Under the pieces are notes generated by a model. It was given only the letters and a program-made list of their open reading frames with translations, did no database searches and was not told where the DNA came from. Position numbers and translations under genes: made by a program. A stretch of 64,000 nucleotides of DNA from a bacterium (GTDB lineage: Bacteria; SZUA-182; DTGQ01), in the NCBI GenBank assembly GCA_040755755.1, contig JBFLZW010000042.1, forward strand, positions 21,550 to 85,549, read 5' to 3'. Of the stretch, positions 36,422-45,319 are shown piece after piece. How positions within the stretch are numbered: the first letter of the stretch is position 1; each line of letters starts with the position of its first letter.

Positions 36422-37054
36422 TTGCATCGCATAACAATAGCATTCAATATTAACAGCAGAGGAAAGGGAACATGGAGGATCGCCATTGTCCCCCTCCTGG
36501 TGATCCTCATTGGCATCGCTGGCTGCACGGCTTTTTCGCCCAAGCAAGCTGCCGTGGCTGTACGAAAAGAAAAATTACGGCGGATCAAACGGATTGCGGT
36601 ATTGCCATTTAATAACCTGAGTGACCGGCTCGATGCCGAGGTTATGGTAACCAATCTCCTGATCAGTGAAATTTCCCGCGACGGGAAATTATCGGCAGTC
36701 AAGTATGGGGATGTGCATGAATTTTTATTGCAGCAAAAGATACAATCTACCGAAACAGTAACCAGAGAGATATTGAAAGGTCTGGTGGAGAAGTTTTCCG
36801 TTGATGGTGTCATGCTGGGAACTATCACTGCCTACCGGGAATGGAACCCTGACAGGAGCGGGGATCCGCCGATGGTGGAGATATCCGCCAGGCTGGTGGA
36901 TTGTGAAACCGGAAAGACTCTCTGGTTCAGCAGGGGAAAGAGAACGGGGCAGGATGAAAGACTGATATTTGATATCGGTGAGACCAGGTTTTGCTCTCAG
37001 CTTGCTCAGAAGGTGGTGAAGGACTTTGTAAAGGCTTTTCGGGCCGGCAGTTGA
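36422..37054 (+). CDS. CsgG/GNA1162-like lipoprotein (3 of 3)
   Basis: 210 residues from a TTG start two bases after the previous stop. A basic N-terminus precedes the hydrophobic stretch IVPLLVILIGIAGC, with the lipobox cysteine at residue 35. The core is RRIKRIAVLPFNNLSDRLDA, then FSVDGVMLGTITAYREW and LVDCETGKTLWFSRGKR. These phrases line up with the first paralogue, so the three genes arose by duplication. All three would face the periplasm, bound to the outer membrane or free, next to a beta-barrel and multihaem cytochromes. Confidence 0.7.
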   Translation: MHRITIAFNINSRGKGTWRIAIVPLLVILIGIAGCTAFSPKQAAVAVRKEKLRRIKRIAVLPFNNLSDRLDAEVMVTNLLISEISRDGKLSAVKYGDVHEFLLQQKIQSTETVTREILKGLVEKFSVDGVMLGTITAYREWNPDRSGDPPMVEISARLVDCETGKTLWFSRGKRTGQDERLIFDIGETRFCSQLAQKVVKDFVKAFRAGS

Positions 37055-37103
37055 GAGGGCGGCAGTTTGGTGAGAAGAGAGAAAAACAGGTCGGGTCGCT
37101 GTC

Positions 37104-37913
37104 GTGCCAAGCTACTTCAAAAGGCTAATATTACCCATTATGATCATGGTAGGGGCCATTATGCTGCCCCGGGTGCAAATTGCCTCCTCGGATGCCACCT
37201 TTGCGGATAACCGCTGTCTGCCCTGTCATGAAAATGTTTTCGATCAATTACCAGCAAAAAGTGTACATAAGCCCTTCGAGGAAAGAAAATGTTACCAGTG
37301 CCACCAGTCCCAGTTTCCGGGGCTGTTAGAGCACTCATTCACTTTTCCGGAGCTTGCTCCTGACCATACCTTTGCTTTTGCATTGAAAGGGTTTGGGGCG
37401 GAAAATGCACTTCAGGTATCTTCGCTCTATTCTTTTTCTCCCAGAGATATTGATATCAACGGTGCAGCATTGAGCTTTCCCGGCTCGGACGGCTTTCCCC
37501 GGATCAGTATTGTCAGAGATGTCCGACAGACTGACATTCTCAAGCTCAGTTGGACGACAACCGGGCCAAAGAGCTGCATCCTCGAATGGGGTGAGCTGCA
37601 AGGCTCAATGGGTCAGACCCAATCGGTTCATGTTGAAAAATTGCCCCTTGGGGTGGAGATTGGCATTACAGCCTGCTATCAGTGTCATCCGAAAAATAAG
37701 CTGGGCATATCCCATCCGGTGAATGTTGTGCCTTCTCCGAATATACGGGAAAAAATGAAAACCTCCGGTCTGCCAACCGGGAAAAATGGATTATTGCTGT
37801 GTGTCACCTGCCACTTCCCCCATGCGAGCGGCAAGGAATCCCTTGGGCGGAAAGCGGTCAGTGAGGAACTTTGCGTGGCCTGCCATTCAAAAGAGATTTA
37901 TAATCCAGAATGA
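37104..37913 (+). CDS. Pentahaem c-type cytochrome
   Basis: 269 residues, GTG start. An N-terminal signal segment (KRLILPIMIMVGAIML) is followed by CLPCH and CYQCH near the N-terminus, a ~130-residue haem-free stretch, then CYQCH, CVTCH and CVACH. The haem-free insert (residues ~85-190) contains VRQTDILKLSWTTTG and may be a separate beta domain. The phrase SVHKPFEERKCYQCHQ resembles the repeat unit of the 26-haem protein further on. Probably periplasmic or outer-membrane associated. Confidence 0.82.
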   Translation: MPSYFKRLILPIMIMVGAIMLPRVQIASSDATFADNRCLPCHENVFDQLPAKSVHKPFEERKCYQCHQSQFPGLLEHSFTFPELAPDHTFAFALKGFGAENALQVSSLYSFSPRDIDINGAALSFPGSDGFPRISIVRDVRQTDILKLSWTTTGPKSCILEWGELQGSMGQTQSVHVEKLPLGVEIGITACYQCHPKNKLGISHPVNVVPSPNIREKMKTSGLPTGKNGLLLCVTCHFPHASGKESLGRKAVSEELCVACHSKEIYNPE

Positions 37914-37962
37914 GGGCCTGACAGTTTCAAAGCGTGCACAGGAGAGTAAATAGGAGAGTAAA

Positions 37963-38532
37963 ATGGAGCATGTCCATCACAAGAGAAAATGGCTTAATCC
38001 CGGAATAAAAAGGGAGATGCAGCTTCGGATTTTCATCAGGATTTTGCTCATCGTGGTTATCTCCTCAGTAATCAGCGGAAGCATTTTTTACCTTTACAGC
38101 AACCGGACAATCGAGTCAACGTACCGGCAGTTTCATGTTCAATTGCATAATATGCGGCAGGTCCTGATCCCCTGGACACTGGTGGCTCTTGGCCTTGGCG
38201 GATTTGCGGCTTTTGCGGCCGCACTCTTTTACCCCCAGAAAATAGCCGGTCCCATTTACCGGCTGGAACGGAAAATTCAGAGTATTGGCCGGGGAAACCT
38301 GAACGGGGAGATTCGACTGCGGCCAGGCGACGAGCTGCATGATCTGGCCAGAGAGATTAACCAGATGGGGGTCAGCTTACGAGAGCGGCTGCTGTCGGCC
38401 AGGAAGGCATCTGATCGGCTTGAGACCATGATCCGGGAAGACCTTTCCCGTCATTGTTCGCACGAAGTGGTTGACAAATTACACCATGAGAGCGTCGAGT
38501 TAAGAAGAATATTTGATGAATTTACCCTGTAG
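37963..38532 (+). CDS. Membrane-anchored HAMP-domain protein without an output domain
   Basis: 189 residues. Two transmembrane helices lie at about 26-44 (FIRILLIVVISSVISGSIF) and 70-88, with only ~25 residues between them, then a HAMP domain (GPIYRLERKIQSIGRGNLN, ELHDLAREINQMGVSLRERL) and a coiled-coil tail. There is no kinase, methyl-accepting or cyclase domain. It overlaps the next gene's open frame but not the chosen isomerase start. It could relay a membrane signal to a partner or be a structural anchor. A HAMP-only protein inside a cytochrome operon is unusual. Confidence 0.7.
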   Translation: MEHVHHKRKWLNPGIKREMQLRIFIRILLIVVISSVISGSIFYLYSNRTIESTYRQFHVQLHNMRQVLIPWTLVALGLGGFAAFAAALFYPQKIAGPIYRLERKIQSIGRGNLNGEIRLRPGDELHDLAREINQMGVSLRERLLSARKASDRLETMIREDLSRHCSHEVVDKLHHESVELRRIFDEFTL

Positions 38533-38539
38533 GACCGGT

Positions 38540-39901
38540 ATGTCTTTATCGAAATCATACCACCGGATCGATTTTTTCTTTCTTGCCGTGGTAGTGCTTT
38601 TTATTCCCGTCACCAGTAGTTGTATTTCCTCCCTGCGACCGAAAAGTAAGGTCATCGCACGTATCGATAATTTTCTCATCACCGGCGATGATCTCATGGA
38701 GGAACTGCGGCGGTTCCATCTCCGGATGATGCGCTCCGGGCAGGCCACTAATCTTGATATTTCCGGTTTTCTCAATGAGCTGATCGACCGCAGGCTTATC
38801 ATCCAGGAAGCGCAGCGAATGGGGCTTGACCGCGATCCCGGTTTCAGGAGGGCATTGGCTGACGAAAAGGAGCGCATCTGCCTTGAATTGCTCCGCAGGG
38901 AAAAGATCGAAAAGCCTGCCGGATCACTGACCCAGGAGGATATCGATTCATACTTCCAGGCCACTGGCCAGCCTTCACCCCGATTGTCCAACCTGAGCCG
39001 CATTGAAGCGCATAAGGTGAAGATGTGGAAGGAGGAAAAGCACAGTCAGGCTTATGTGCAGGAATTGAGGCAGCGGGCAAAAATCGAGATTTTCGAATCG
39101 AGGATGGCTGATCCGACAGCCCTGCGGAAGAGTTCGGATCCGGTTGCCCTCGTCAATGGAGAGGATATCCGTGGTCAGGACCTCTTCGAGGGAATAACGG
39201 CCAGGGATGACGCCGGGCCTTCGGCCACGGGGACCCGAAAGGAGCTTGACCGTCTGATCGGCTATTGGCTGCTGCGGCAGGAGGCCAACCGGCTGGGATA
39301 TCCGGCCAGAAAAGAAGTAAAAGACCATATGCGGCGGTATGAGGAGGATCTTCTCTACCGGACCTTGTGTCAAAAAGTGATCGCCTCGAAGGTGCAGGTT
39401 GAGCGTGAAGAGATAGAACGCTACTACCAGGACAACCGCTCCAATTTTACGACTGATACGATGGTTTCTCTTGACGAGATCAGGGTCAGGGATCCGAATT
39501 CAGCCCGGGAAATTCATCGTGAATTGCTCCAGGGAGCTGACTTTGCCTTTCTGGCCAGCCAGAGGGCCTCGGAGTTGCCGGGTGGCCAGCCCGACAGCGG
39601 AAAGTGGGTATCGGTTCAAAAGATGCGGCCAGAGTTAAAGCTCCTGGTATCGGACCTGAAAGAAGGGGAGATAAGCGCCCCCGTACGATTGGGCGAAGAG
39701 TATTCCATTTTCAGGGTAAAGGGGAAAAAGGGCGGAGAACAGATCCCCCTGGAAAAAGCCAGGGTATGGATCGAACAGGAGATAGGCGGGATGAAAGCCC
39801 GCTCGGTGACTCAGGAACTGGTCCAGCGCCTGCGGGCGGATTCCAAAGTCGTTATTGATGAGCGTAACCTGCGCGAATTGACCTCAGCATATCAACCTTG
39901 A
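38540..39901 (+). CDS. PpiC/SurA-type peptidyl-prolyl isomerase lipoprotein
   Basis: 453 residues from the ATG at 38540 (AGGA six bases upstream). The signal sequence ends in VTSSC, with the putative lipidated cysteine at residue 28. A SurA-N-like region (LRRFHLRMMRSGQATNLDI, ELIDRRLIIQEAQRMGLDR) is repeated in diverged form further on (ELDRLIGYWLLRQEANRLGY). The parvulin domain follows at about 310-400 (MVSLDEIRVRDPNSAREIH, LKEGEISAPVRLGEEYSIFR). Parvulin chaperones assist folding of secreted proteins. A prolyl isomerase close to filament-cytochrome genes is also known from Geobacter (from memory), so it may serve the cytochromes encoded here. Confidence 0.82.
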   Translation: MSLSKSYHRIDFFFLAVVVLFIPVTSSCISSLRPKSKVIARIDNFLITGDDLMEELRRFHLRMMRSGQATNLDISGFLNELIDRRLIIQEAQRMGLDRDPGFRRALADEKERICLELLRREKIEKPAGSLTQEDIDSYFQATGQPSPRLSNLSRIEAHKVKMWKEEKHSQAYVQELRQRAKIEIFESRMADPTALRKSSDPVALVNGEDIRGQDLFEGITARDDAGPSATGTRKELDRLIGYWLLRQEANRLGYPARKEVKDHMRRYEEDLLYRTLCQKVIASKVQVEREEIERYYQDNRSNFTTDTMVSLDEIRVRDPNSAREIHRELLQGADFAFLASQRASELPGGQPDSGKWVSVQKMRPELKLLVSDLKEGEISAPVRLGEEYSIFRVKGKKGGEQIPLEKARVWIEQEIGGMKARSVTQELVQRLRADSKVVIDERNLRELTSAYQP

Positions 39902-39923
39902 CAACCTTCTTTAAAATCTGTTA

Positions 39924-39940
39924 ATCCTTATGGTAAGGAT
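39924..39940. other. Short hairpin at the left edge of the inserted cassette
   Basis: ATCCTTA-TGG-TAAGGAT forms a perfect 7-bp stem with a 3-base loop, 22 bases after the isomerase stop. A second small inverted repeat (CTCAAA/TTTGAG, 39957-39972) follows in AT-rich DNA. They may terminate the cytochrome transcript or mark the boundary of the AT-rich island; there is no clear U-tract. Confidence 0.3.
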
Positions 39941-40018
39941 CAAATTATTAAATAATCTCAAATTTGTTTGAGCCCCACTGGTTAGGCAAGAAATCCGTAC
40001 TTTGAGAGCGGTCAATCA

Positions 40019-40813
40019 ATGATTCTACGGTTAGATAATAGTAATTTTTTTACTGAGCCGATGTTTCAGTTCTTAAAACAATGTTACAAATTTGTAAATC
40101 AAGAATGGCAGCATGCTGTTCGTGAACAATTGCCTGACCAAGGCTTTGAGTTACGCTTCCGTGAAAGTTGTGTGAAACATCTTTCAGATTGGAATATCTC
40201 TCAAGGGCACGAAATGTGCCTCGGATGCGGGCTTGACACTGCGTCTGGTGTATTACATGAAGTTGATATTGTTGCACAGCATCCAGATTTAACAGCCATT
40301 CTTGAGATAAAAAACCGCCAGACCTTTCCGCCTGATAAAAACGATGTAATCATCTTTTTTGCAAAGATTTTCGATTACTTGGCTCTTAATCCAACTCTTT
40401 TGTTAAAAGAAATATGTCCTGCATTTATGTCTAACACTCACTTTGAGGAGAGTGCATTAGCTGCCTGTTTAGGATTAGGAATTCATCCAATTGGACCTGA
40501 TTTGCGGCCTCTGCCGATTCTTTTTGATAACGCAGGGAGGATGGAAGTCGAGCGGCAAAAAGGTACTGTATTGCCTTCGGATGTGCTTGACCAGTTTGAA
40601 GATTTTTGTGCTCAACTCAACCGCTTTTGCTCTATTCTCAGTGAGACGTGGTTGAGTAGTCGATGTGGTTACCAGTCAGAGGACCGGATTGTGCTCAGAG
40701 CTGCAGGATATCTGCATACACGAGAATTAAGTCAGGAATTTAGGCAGCTTAATAATGATTGCTCACGATTGGTAGGTGAGTTTAAAAAGGCAAAACATGG
40801 GGCTGCTGTATGA
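40019..40813 (+). CDS. PD-(D/E)xK-type nuclease candidate (cassette gene 1)
   Basis: 264 residues, no signal peptide. The segment LHEVDIVAQHPDLTAILEIKNR has the layout of a PD-(D/E)xK active site: Asp83, then Glu96-x-Lys98 at the end of the next strand. Upstream is an alpha-helical region (QCYKFVNQEWQHAVREQL), and residues 58-71 include CLGCG, which is not a haem motif. The gene is visibly AT-richer than the cytochromes on both sides. Its stop overlaps the start of gene 2 (ATGA), so the three cassette genes are co-translated. Nuclease activity is inferred from the motif; the family is not recognised. Confidence 0.65.
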   Translation: MILRLDNSNFFTEPMFQFLKQCYKFVNQEWQHAVREQLPDQGFELRFRESCVKHLSDWNISQGHEMCLGCGLDTASGVLHEVDIVAQHPDLTAILEIKNRQTFPPDKNDVIIFFAKIFDYLALNPTLLLKEICPAFMSNTHFEESALAACLGLGIHPIGPDLRPLPILFDNAGRMEVERQKGTVLPSDVLDQFEDFCAQLNRFCSILSETWLSSRCGYQSEDRIVLRAAGYLHTRELSQEFRQLNNDCSRLVGEFKKAKHGAAV

Positions 40814-41898
40814 AAATTACAAGCTACAATATAACCGATGTTAGTTATCATTATATAGGACTTCGGGTATTAGCGGGCCTATCCTCAACAGCGCGCAGAG
40901 AGGAACAAACAAGTGCTATCTCACGCAATGTTCTGAAATATGTCAGTGATAAGGCCCTGCGTCTGATGTTGCCGGAGCCAAAGGGAACTTTTGAGACAAT
41001 TGGAGAAAAAGTCTGCCAGGAATTGGTACATTTTCAGTTTGCCCGATCTATCAAGGGATCCTACCAACTGACTGATACTGGTAAGCACGTTCTCTCCTTG
41101 TTGAATGAGGGTAACTACGTTGAATTACGCCGTACGATGGTGACGGCTCATCTCCAAGTGTATGATAATCTGCGATCTATTGTACAAAAGTATCTTGATA
41201 TAGGGTGCATCTGGTTGCCAATTGTCGAAGCCGGGCATCTTAGCATGGATGGTTATATCCAGTGGTTGCTTGAACCAACATTTAACGGTGAAGCTTCTAC
41301 TCTTGCATCTGCTGTTTTGAAAAATATTCAGGGTAAAAGTCCCAAAAAAGTGGAAGATGCTTTAAGAGAAATCATTTTGCGCAAGGTTTTCTCTGATATA
41401 TCAATTAGCGTACCACTTTTCCATGCCCTTTGTGACCGTTTGGTCAGCCTGCGGCTATTGAATGTAATGCGAGCCAATATCCAAGGTAGAGAGTTTGCCA
41501 AGAGTTATTCACCCTGTGTAGCCGCTTCACCGCCGCATGAGTGGTATATACCATTGAACGTTTCACTTGCTTCTGGTGGGACTTTCATGCTCTATTTTTG
41601 CGAGCCAAACATGGCAGATAAAGCTACTCAGGCCGAATTGGTAAGCGCACTGGACAAGGCGTTTTCTGAATTGCCTTCAAAGGCGGGATATTACGATTTA
41701 CCCGAAGTGCGCGATTTTGTATGTGCGCATCTGAGAATCCCTGATGCAGCTTTTGATGAAGGAATCAATTATCTGCTTGACCAGAAGCCATCGGTTTTGA
41801 CTGTTGGTTTGCACTATGAAGGCATCTCTGGCCGCCGTAAACCACTTTCACGGAGCCGTGAGACAAGCCAGCTCTACAATCTTGTAAGGAGAGTATAA
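40810..41898 (+). CDS. Unknown cytoplasmic protein with winged-helix-like segments (cassette gene 2)
   Basis: 362 residues, soluble, no signal peptide. Residues ~70-100 (CQELVHFQFARSIKGSYQLT, DTGKHVLSLLNEG) look like the second half of a winged helix, and the C-terminus (DLPEVRDFVCAHLRIPDAAF, DEGINYLLDQ) may be another. The middle is mostly helical. It overlaps gene 1 by four bases and gene 3 by one base (TAATG). I do not recognise the family. The arrangement suggests a DNA-binding or adaptor subunit between a nuclease and an ATPase. Confidence 0.6.
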   Translation: MKITSYNITDVSYHYIGLRVLAGLSSTARREEQTSAISRNVLKYVSDKALRLMLPEPKGTFETIGEKVCQELVHFQFARSIKGSYQLTDTGKHVLSLLNEGNYVELRRTMVTAHLQVYDNLRSIVQKYLDIGCIWLPIVEAGHLSMDGYIQWLLEPTFNGEASTLASAVLKNIQGKSPKKVEDALREIILRKVFSDISISVPLFHALCDRLVSLRLLNVMRANIQGREFAKSYSPCVAASPPHEWYIPLNVSLASGGTFMLYFCEPNMADKATQAELVSALDKAFSELPSKAGYYDLPEVRDFVCAHLRIPDAAFDEGINYLLDQKPSVLTVGLHYEGISGRRKPLSRSRETSQLYNLVRRV

Positions 41899-43256
41899 TG
41901 GTAGTACTTCCTAAAAGGAGTATTGGTGTTAGCAAGTCACTTTATTCACCACTTGGGCTTAAGGATCTGCCATTTCCAACTGAGCCTGTAGTCGATCCTT
42001 ATAACAATGATCCCCGCCGAAATGGTGCTATCTATGCAGAGTCGCCTGTAAAGCGCGAAATTGAAAAATTTGAGCAATTGCTCATCCGTCCTAATGATTT
42101 TCCCAATCGTGTTCGTTTGTCGTATCTTTGGTCAAAGGGAGATAGAGAGAGCGGACGTGGTATGGGTAAGACTGCACTGCTACGCTATTTCAGGCAAAGG
42201 ATAAATAGGGATTGGGGACAAACTGAATTTAACGGGCAATTTTCGGCTGTCGTTGTTTATGTTGCATTTCCATCTCAGGTAGACAGGCGGTATATGGAGC
42301 AGTTGGCATGGTCTGCCCTAGTCGATATTTGTAAGAACGGTGTACTCAACGACTCACGAGCAGTTCTTCGGCTTGAAGCACTGACACCAGAACAAGGGGA
42401 TTTGGTACTGCAATGTCCAGATGGCAGCCATAATCCAGATAATTTGCTCGATGACTCTATCTTGCAAGCTCATGGCATAGAAATTACCGCTTTAGATAAA
42501 AGGGTCGCAGAACGGTTAACAAGTGAAGGCGTTCAGCCACAAGTTTCCCTGTCACTGGCACAAGGACAATTTAGAGAATACCTTTGCTCCCTCCGCAAGG
42601 ATGGCAATCTAGAACCCTTTTATATTCCCAGGCATACCAAAAACCTGGACTATTCGCGTACACTGCTTTTTAACGATATAGTGCATTACCTACGAGCTGC
42701 TGGATTTGCAGGAGGGTATTTATTTATCGATGACATTGAGAACTTAGTTGATCAGATGACGAGAAAAGATCGAATTGAATTTGCCAAAGAATTTTGCCTT
42801 TGCACGATGCGACCAGGTTACGCTAACACGGCATATAACTTTTTTTCATGCGTCCTAACTACTCACCAACAGGCTTCCATTGGTCTGGCACAAGCTTGGG
42901 GTGAAGCAGGGTTATCTACAATCGCACGCTTGGACCCCAACTCTCCCAACTCAGTAGAATTACCATTACCAAGTGAAGATCAGGCACGTGAAATTATCAT
43001 CGCTCATTTGGATTACCATAGAACTAATGAGCTTGATAAGGGAACTGTAAAACCTTTTACGGAAGATGGGATAAGTGCTTTGCTCAAAAGGAGTCAACAT
43101 CCCAGAGACCTTCTTTCAAACGCTGCCAAAGTTATCCTTCATGCAATAGACAAAAAAATTACAGACGTAGACAAGACAGTTGTGAATGAGGCTATGGATA
43201 ACTCTGCACCACCTTCCATTCCAGATTTTTCTGAAGGTATCGATGGTGCACTTTGA
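41898..43256 (+). CDS. P-loop (AAA/STAND-like) ATPase (cassette gene 3)
   Basis: 452 residues. Walker A is SGRGMGKTALLRYF, with Lys91 and Thr92, and Walker B is GGYLFIDDIENLVD (about 273-285). A sensor-like asparagine/threonine region follows (FFSCVLTTHQQASIGLAQA), then a helical C-terminal domain (ISALLKRSQHPRDLLSNAAK) resembling ORC/Cdc6 or STAND lids. The N-terminal YSPLGLKDLPFPTEPVVDPYN is of a kind seen in ATPases of bacterial conflict systems. A good AAGGAGAG ribosome site overlaps the end of gene 2. The ATPase call is secure; the subfamily is not. Confidence 0.75.
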   Translation: MVVLPKRSIGVSKSLYSPLGLKDLPFPTEPVVDPYNNDPRRNGAIYAESPVKREIEKFEQLLIRPNDFPNRVRLSYLWSKGDRESGRGMGKTALLRYFRQRINRDWGQTEFNGQFSAVVVYVAFPSQVDRRYMEQLAWSALVDICKNGVLNDSRAVLRLEALTPEQGDLVLQCPDGSHNPDNLLDDSILQAHGIEITALDKRVAERLTSEGVQPQVSLSLAQGQFREYLCSLRKDGNLEPFYIPRHTKNLDYSRTLLFNDIVHYLRAAGFAGGYLFIDDIENLVDQMTRKDRIEFAKEFCLCTMRPGYANTAYNFFSCVLTTHQQASIGLAQAWGEAGLSTIARLDPNSPNSVELPLPSEDQAREIIIAHLDYHRTNELDKGTVKPFTEDGISALLKRSQHPRDLLSNAAKVILHAIDKKITDVDKTVVNEAMDNSAPPSIPDFSEGIDGAL

Positions 43257-43294
43257 TATTGTCCACTTATGTTAAGCGTTAAATCGCCAGAGTC

Positions 43295-45319
43295 ATGATG
43301 GACAGTCAAAACAAGAGCCAAAGTAAGAGCTTCTGTGCCAGTATCTTGATACTCTACCTCTGTGGCATCGTGTTTTTATCCTGCCTGCTTTCATCCTGCG
43401 TTCAGCCGCAGAGGAAGCGGGGACGGTTTGCCAGCAGCCGGTGTGCGGAATGTCATCAGTCCAAGGTCCAGGGCTATCTGCAAAAAGCCCGGATCCATAA
43501 GCCGGTCAGGGATATGGATTGCCATCTGTGCCACGAGCCGCATGGGTATGTCGGGGCCTTGCAGGTGCGGGACGAAGGGGGGGCCAGGCTCTGTTACCGC
43601 TGCCATACGAAAATGGCGGCTCAAACCTCGAAAGTCTCTGTGCATCAGCCGGTCCGGAAGGAGAAATGCACGGCCTGTCATGATCCTCATTCTTCGGACA
43701 GTCCATCGATGCTCAAACAGGCAGGGCAAAATCTGTGCTTTGGCTGTCATGACAAGACACCTTTTAACCAGCCCAACAGGCACAAGGCCCTGGAGAAAGG
43801 CTGCCAGGTATGTCACCCCCCCCACGCTGCACAGCAGCCGAAGCTTCTGACAGGAGAGGAGCAGAAGCTGTGCCTGGAATGCCACTCCCTGGGAAAGGAA
43901 AAACTGGCGGCGGCTCATCAGGGGTATCAGGTCAAGGACCGGTGCTGTTCAGAGTGCCATAATCCACACTCCTCAGAGAAGAAATCCCTGCTGCGACGGA
44001 AAGTGCATAAGCCGGTTCAGGATCAAACGTGCGCCATTTGTCACCTCCCTGCTGATTCGAAGGAGCCGTTTGCGGTAAAGAAAAAAGCGAGAATCGATGA
44101 TTTGTGCTATCAGTGCCACAGCCGCGAAAAATACCATACGAGTACAAAAACAATCCATCAGCCGATCCGCGAAGGGAAATGCCTCGACTGCCACAATCCT
44201 CATGCTTCGGATCTCACAGGGCTGCTATCCGGGCAGGAATCGCAAGGCTGCTATCAATGTCATCAGGAGGTCCAGAAGGAGGCCGGGCACAAGACAGCTC
44301 ATAGCCCCCTGAAGAAGGGGGAGTGTATAACCTGCCATGACCCGCACAGCGCAACGGTGAAATGGAGGCAGGGAAAGGAGGCGGACTTTTGTTATCAATG
44401 CCATGATAAAGAAAAAAGCATGGTGGGGCAGCAGGAGATCGTTCACGCCCCGGTGCGCACAGGTGAATGTCTGACCTGCCACACAGGTCATGCCTCGGTA
44501 TCTCCCGGACTGCTCAGGGAGCCGATTCCCAGGCTCTGCTATCGGTGCCACCCTGAGGCGGAAAAGCAATTCACCAGAGTGCATGCTCATACGCCAGTGA
44601 AGGAGGGTAACTGCCTGGGCTGCCATAATGCCCATACGGGAAAATATAAGAATCTTTTGCTCCTGCCGTCGGCAGAGCTGTGCTGGAGCTGCCACCTCGC
44701 TCTGCGCAAGCAGCTTGAGGATACGGCTCTGCATGTTCCGGTCAAGGGTGGACAGTGCAGGGAATGCCACGATCCCCATGCCAGTGACCATAAGGACATG
44801 CTTGCGGCTGATACCGGGCGGATATGCCTGACCGGCACGTGCCATCAGCCGCTGGCCCAGAGCCTTGCCGACAACGGTCAATCCGTGCACAGCCCGGTCA
44901 TGGACCTTCAATGTCAGTCCTGCCACAGCCCTCATGGGAGCAGGATCTCTCACCAGTTGTTAAGCCAGGCCAAAACCCTGTGCTTTTCCTGCCACAAAGA
45001 CCAGGAAAAGAACATGCAGGCAGCAGGTGAAAAAGCTCATCCTCCAGTCAGGGAGGGAAATTGCCTCACCTGTCACAGCGGGCACAGGTCAGCATATTCA
45101 GCCCTGCTGGCCAGGGGGGTGGATTCAATCTGCTTATCATGTCACAAACAGAGTGAGAAATCGTTCCTGCAAGCTCATGGCAACCGTGAACCCCAAAAGG
45201 AGCGTTGTCTCGATTGCCACAATCCTCATTCTTCTGAGGGGCAGGGGCTATTCAGAAAAGTCATCCATGAACCATTTCAAGAAAAAAAGTGCAATGTTTG
45301 TCATAAGAATGCTCGATAG
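43295..45319 (+). CDS. 26-haem lipoprotein cytochrome c (doubled CXXCH repeats)
   Basis: 674 residues. A signal sequence ends FLSCLLSSC, with the probable lipidated cysteine at residue 35. The remainder is ~13 tandem units of ~45 residues, each with two haem motifs (for example CITCHDPH followed by FCYQCHDK), giving 26 sites: 25 CXXCH and one CX4CH (CLTGTCH). Linkers repeat VHxPVxxGxCxxCHxPH, the doubled-CXXCH family pattern. The protein should be a long haem wire fixed to the outer membrane. It begins 38 bases after the nuclease/ATPase cassette and overlaps the next cytochrome gene by 11 bases. Confidence 0.9.
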   Translation: MMDSQNKSQSKSFCASILILYLCGIVFLSCLLSSCVQPQRKRGRFASSRCAECHQSKVQGYLQKARIHKPVRDMDCHLCHEPHGYVGALQVRDEGGARLCYRCHTKMAAQTSKVSVHQPVRKEKCTACHDPHSSDSPSMLKQAGQNLCFGCHDKTPFNQPNRHKALEKGCQVCHPPHAAQQPKLLTGEEQKLCLECHSLGKEKLAAAHQGYQVKDRCCSECHNPHSSEKKSLLRRKVHKPVQDQTCAICHLPADSKEPFAVKKKARIDDLCYQCHSREKYHTSTKTIHQPIREGKCLDCHNPHASDLTGLLSGQESQGCYQCHQEVQKEAGHKTAHSPLKKGECITCHDPHSATVKWRQGKEADFCYQCHDKEKSMVGQQEIVHAPVRTGECLTCHTGHASVSPGLLREPIPRLCYRCHPEAEKQFTRVHAHTPVKEGNCLGCHNAHTGKYKNLLLLPSAELCWSCHLALRKQLEDTALHVPVKGGQCRECHDPHASDHKDMLAADTGRICLTGTCHQPLAQSLADNGQSVHSPVMDLQCQSCHSPHGSRISHQLLSQAKTLCFSCHKDQEKNMQAAGEKAHPPVREGNCLTCHSGHRSAYSALLARGVDSICLSCHKQSEKSFLQAHGNREPQKERCLDCHNPHSSEGQGLFRKVIHEPFQEKKCNVCHKNAR

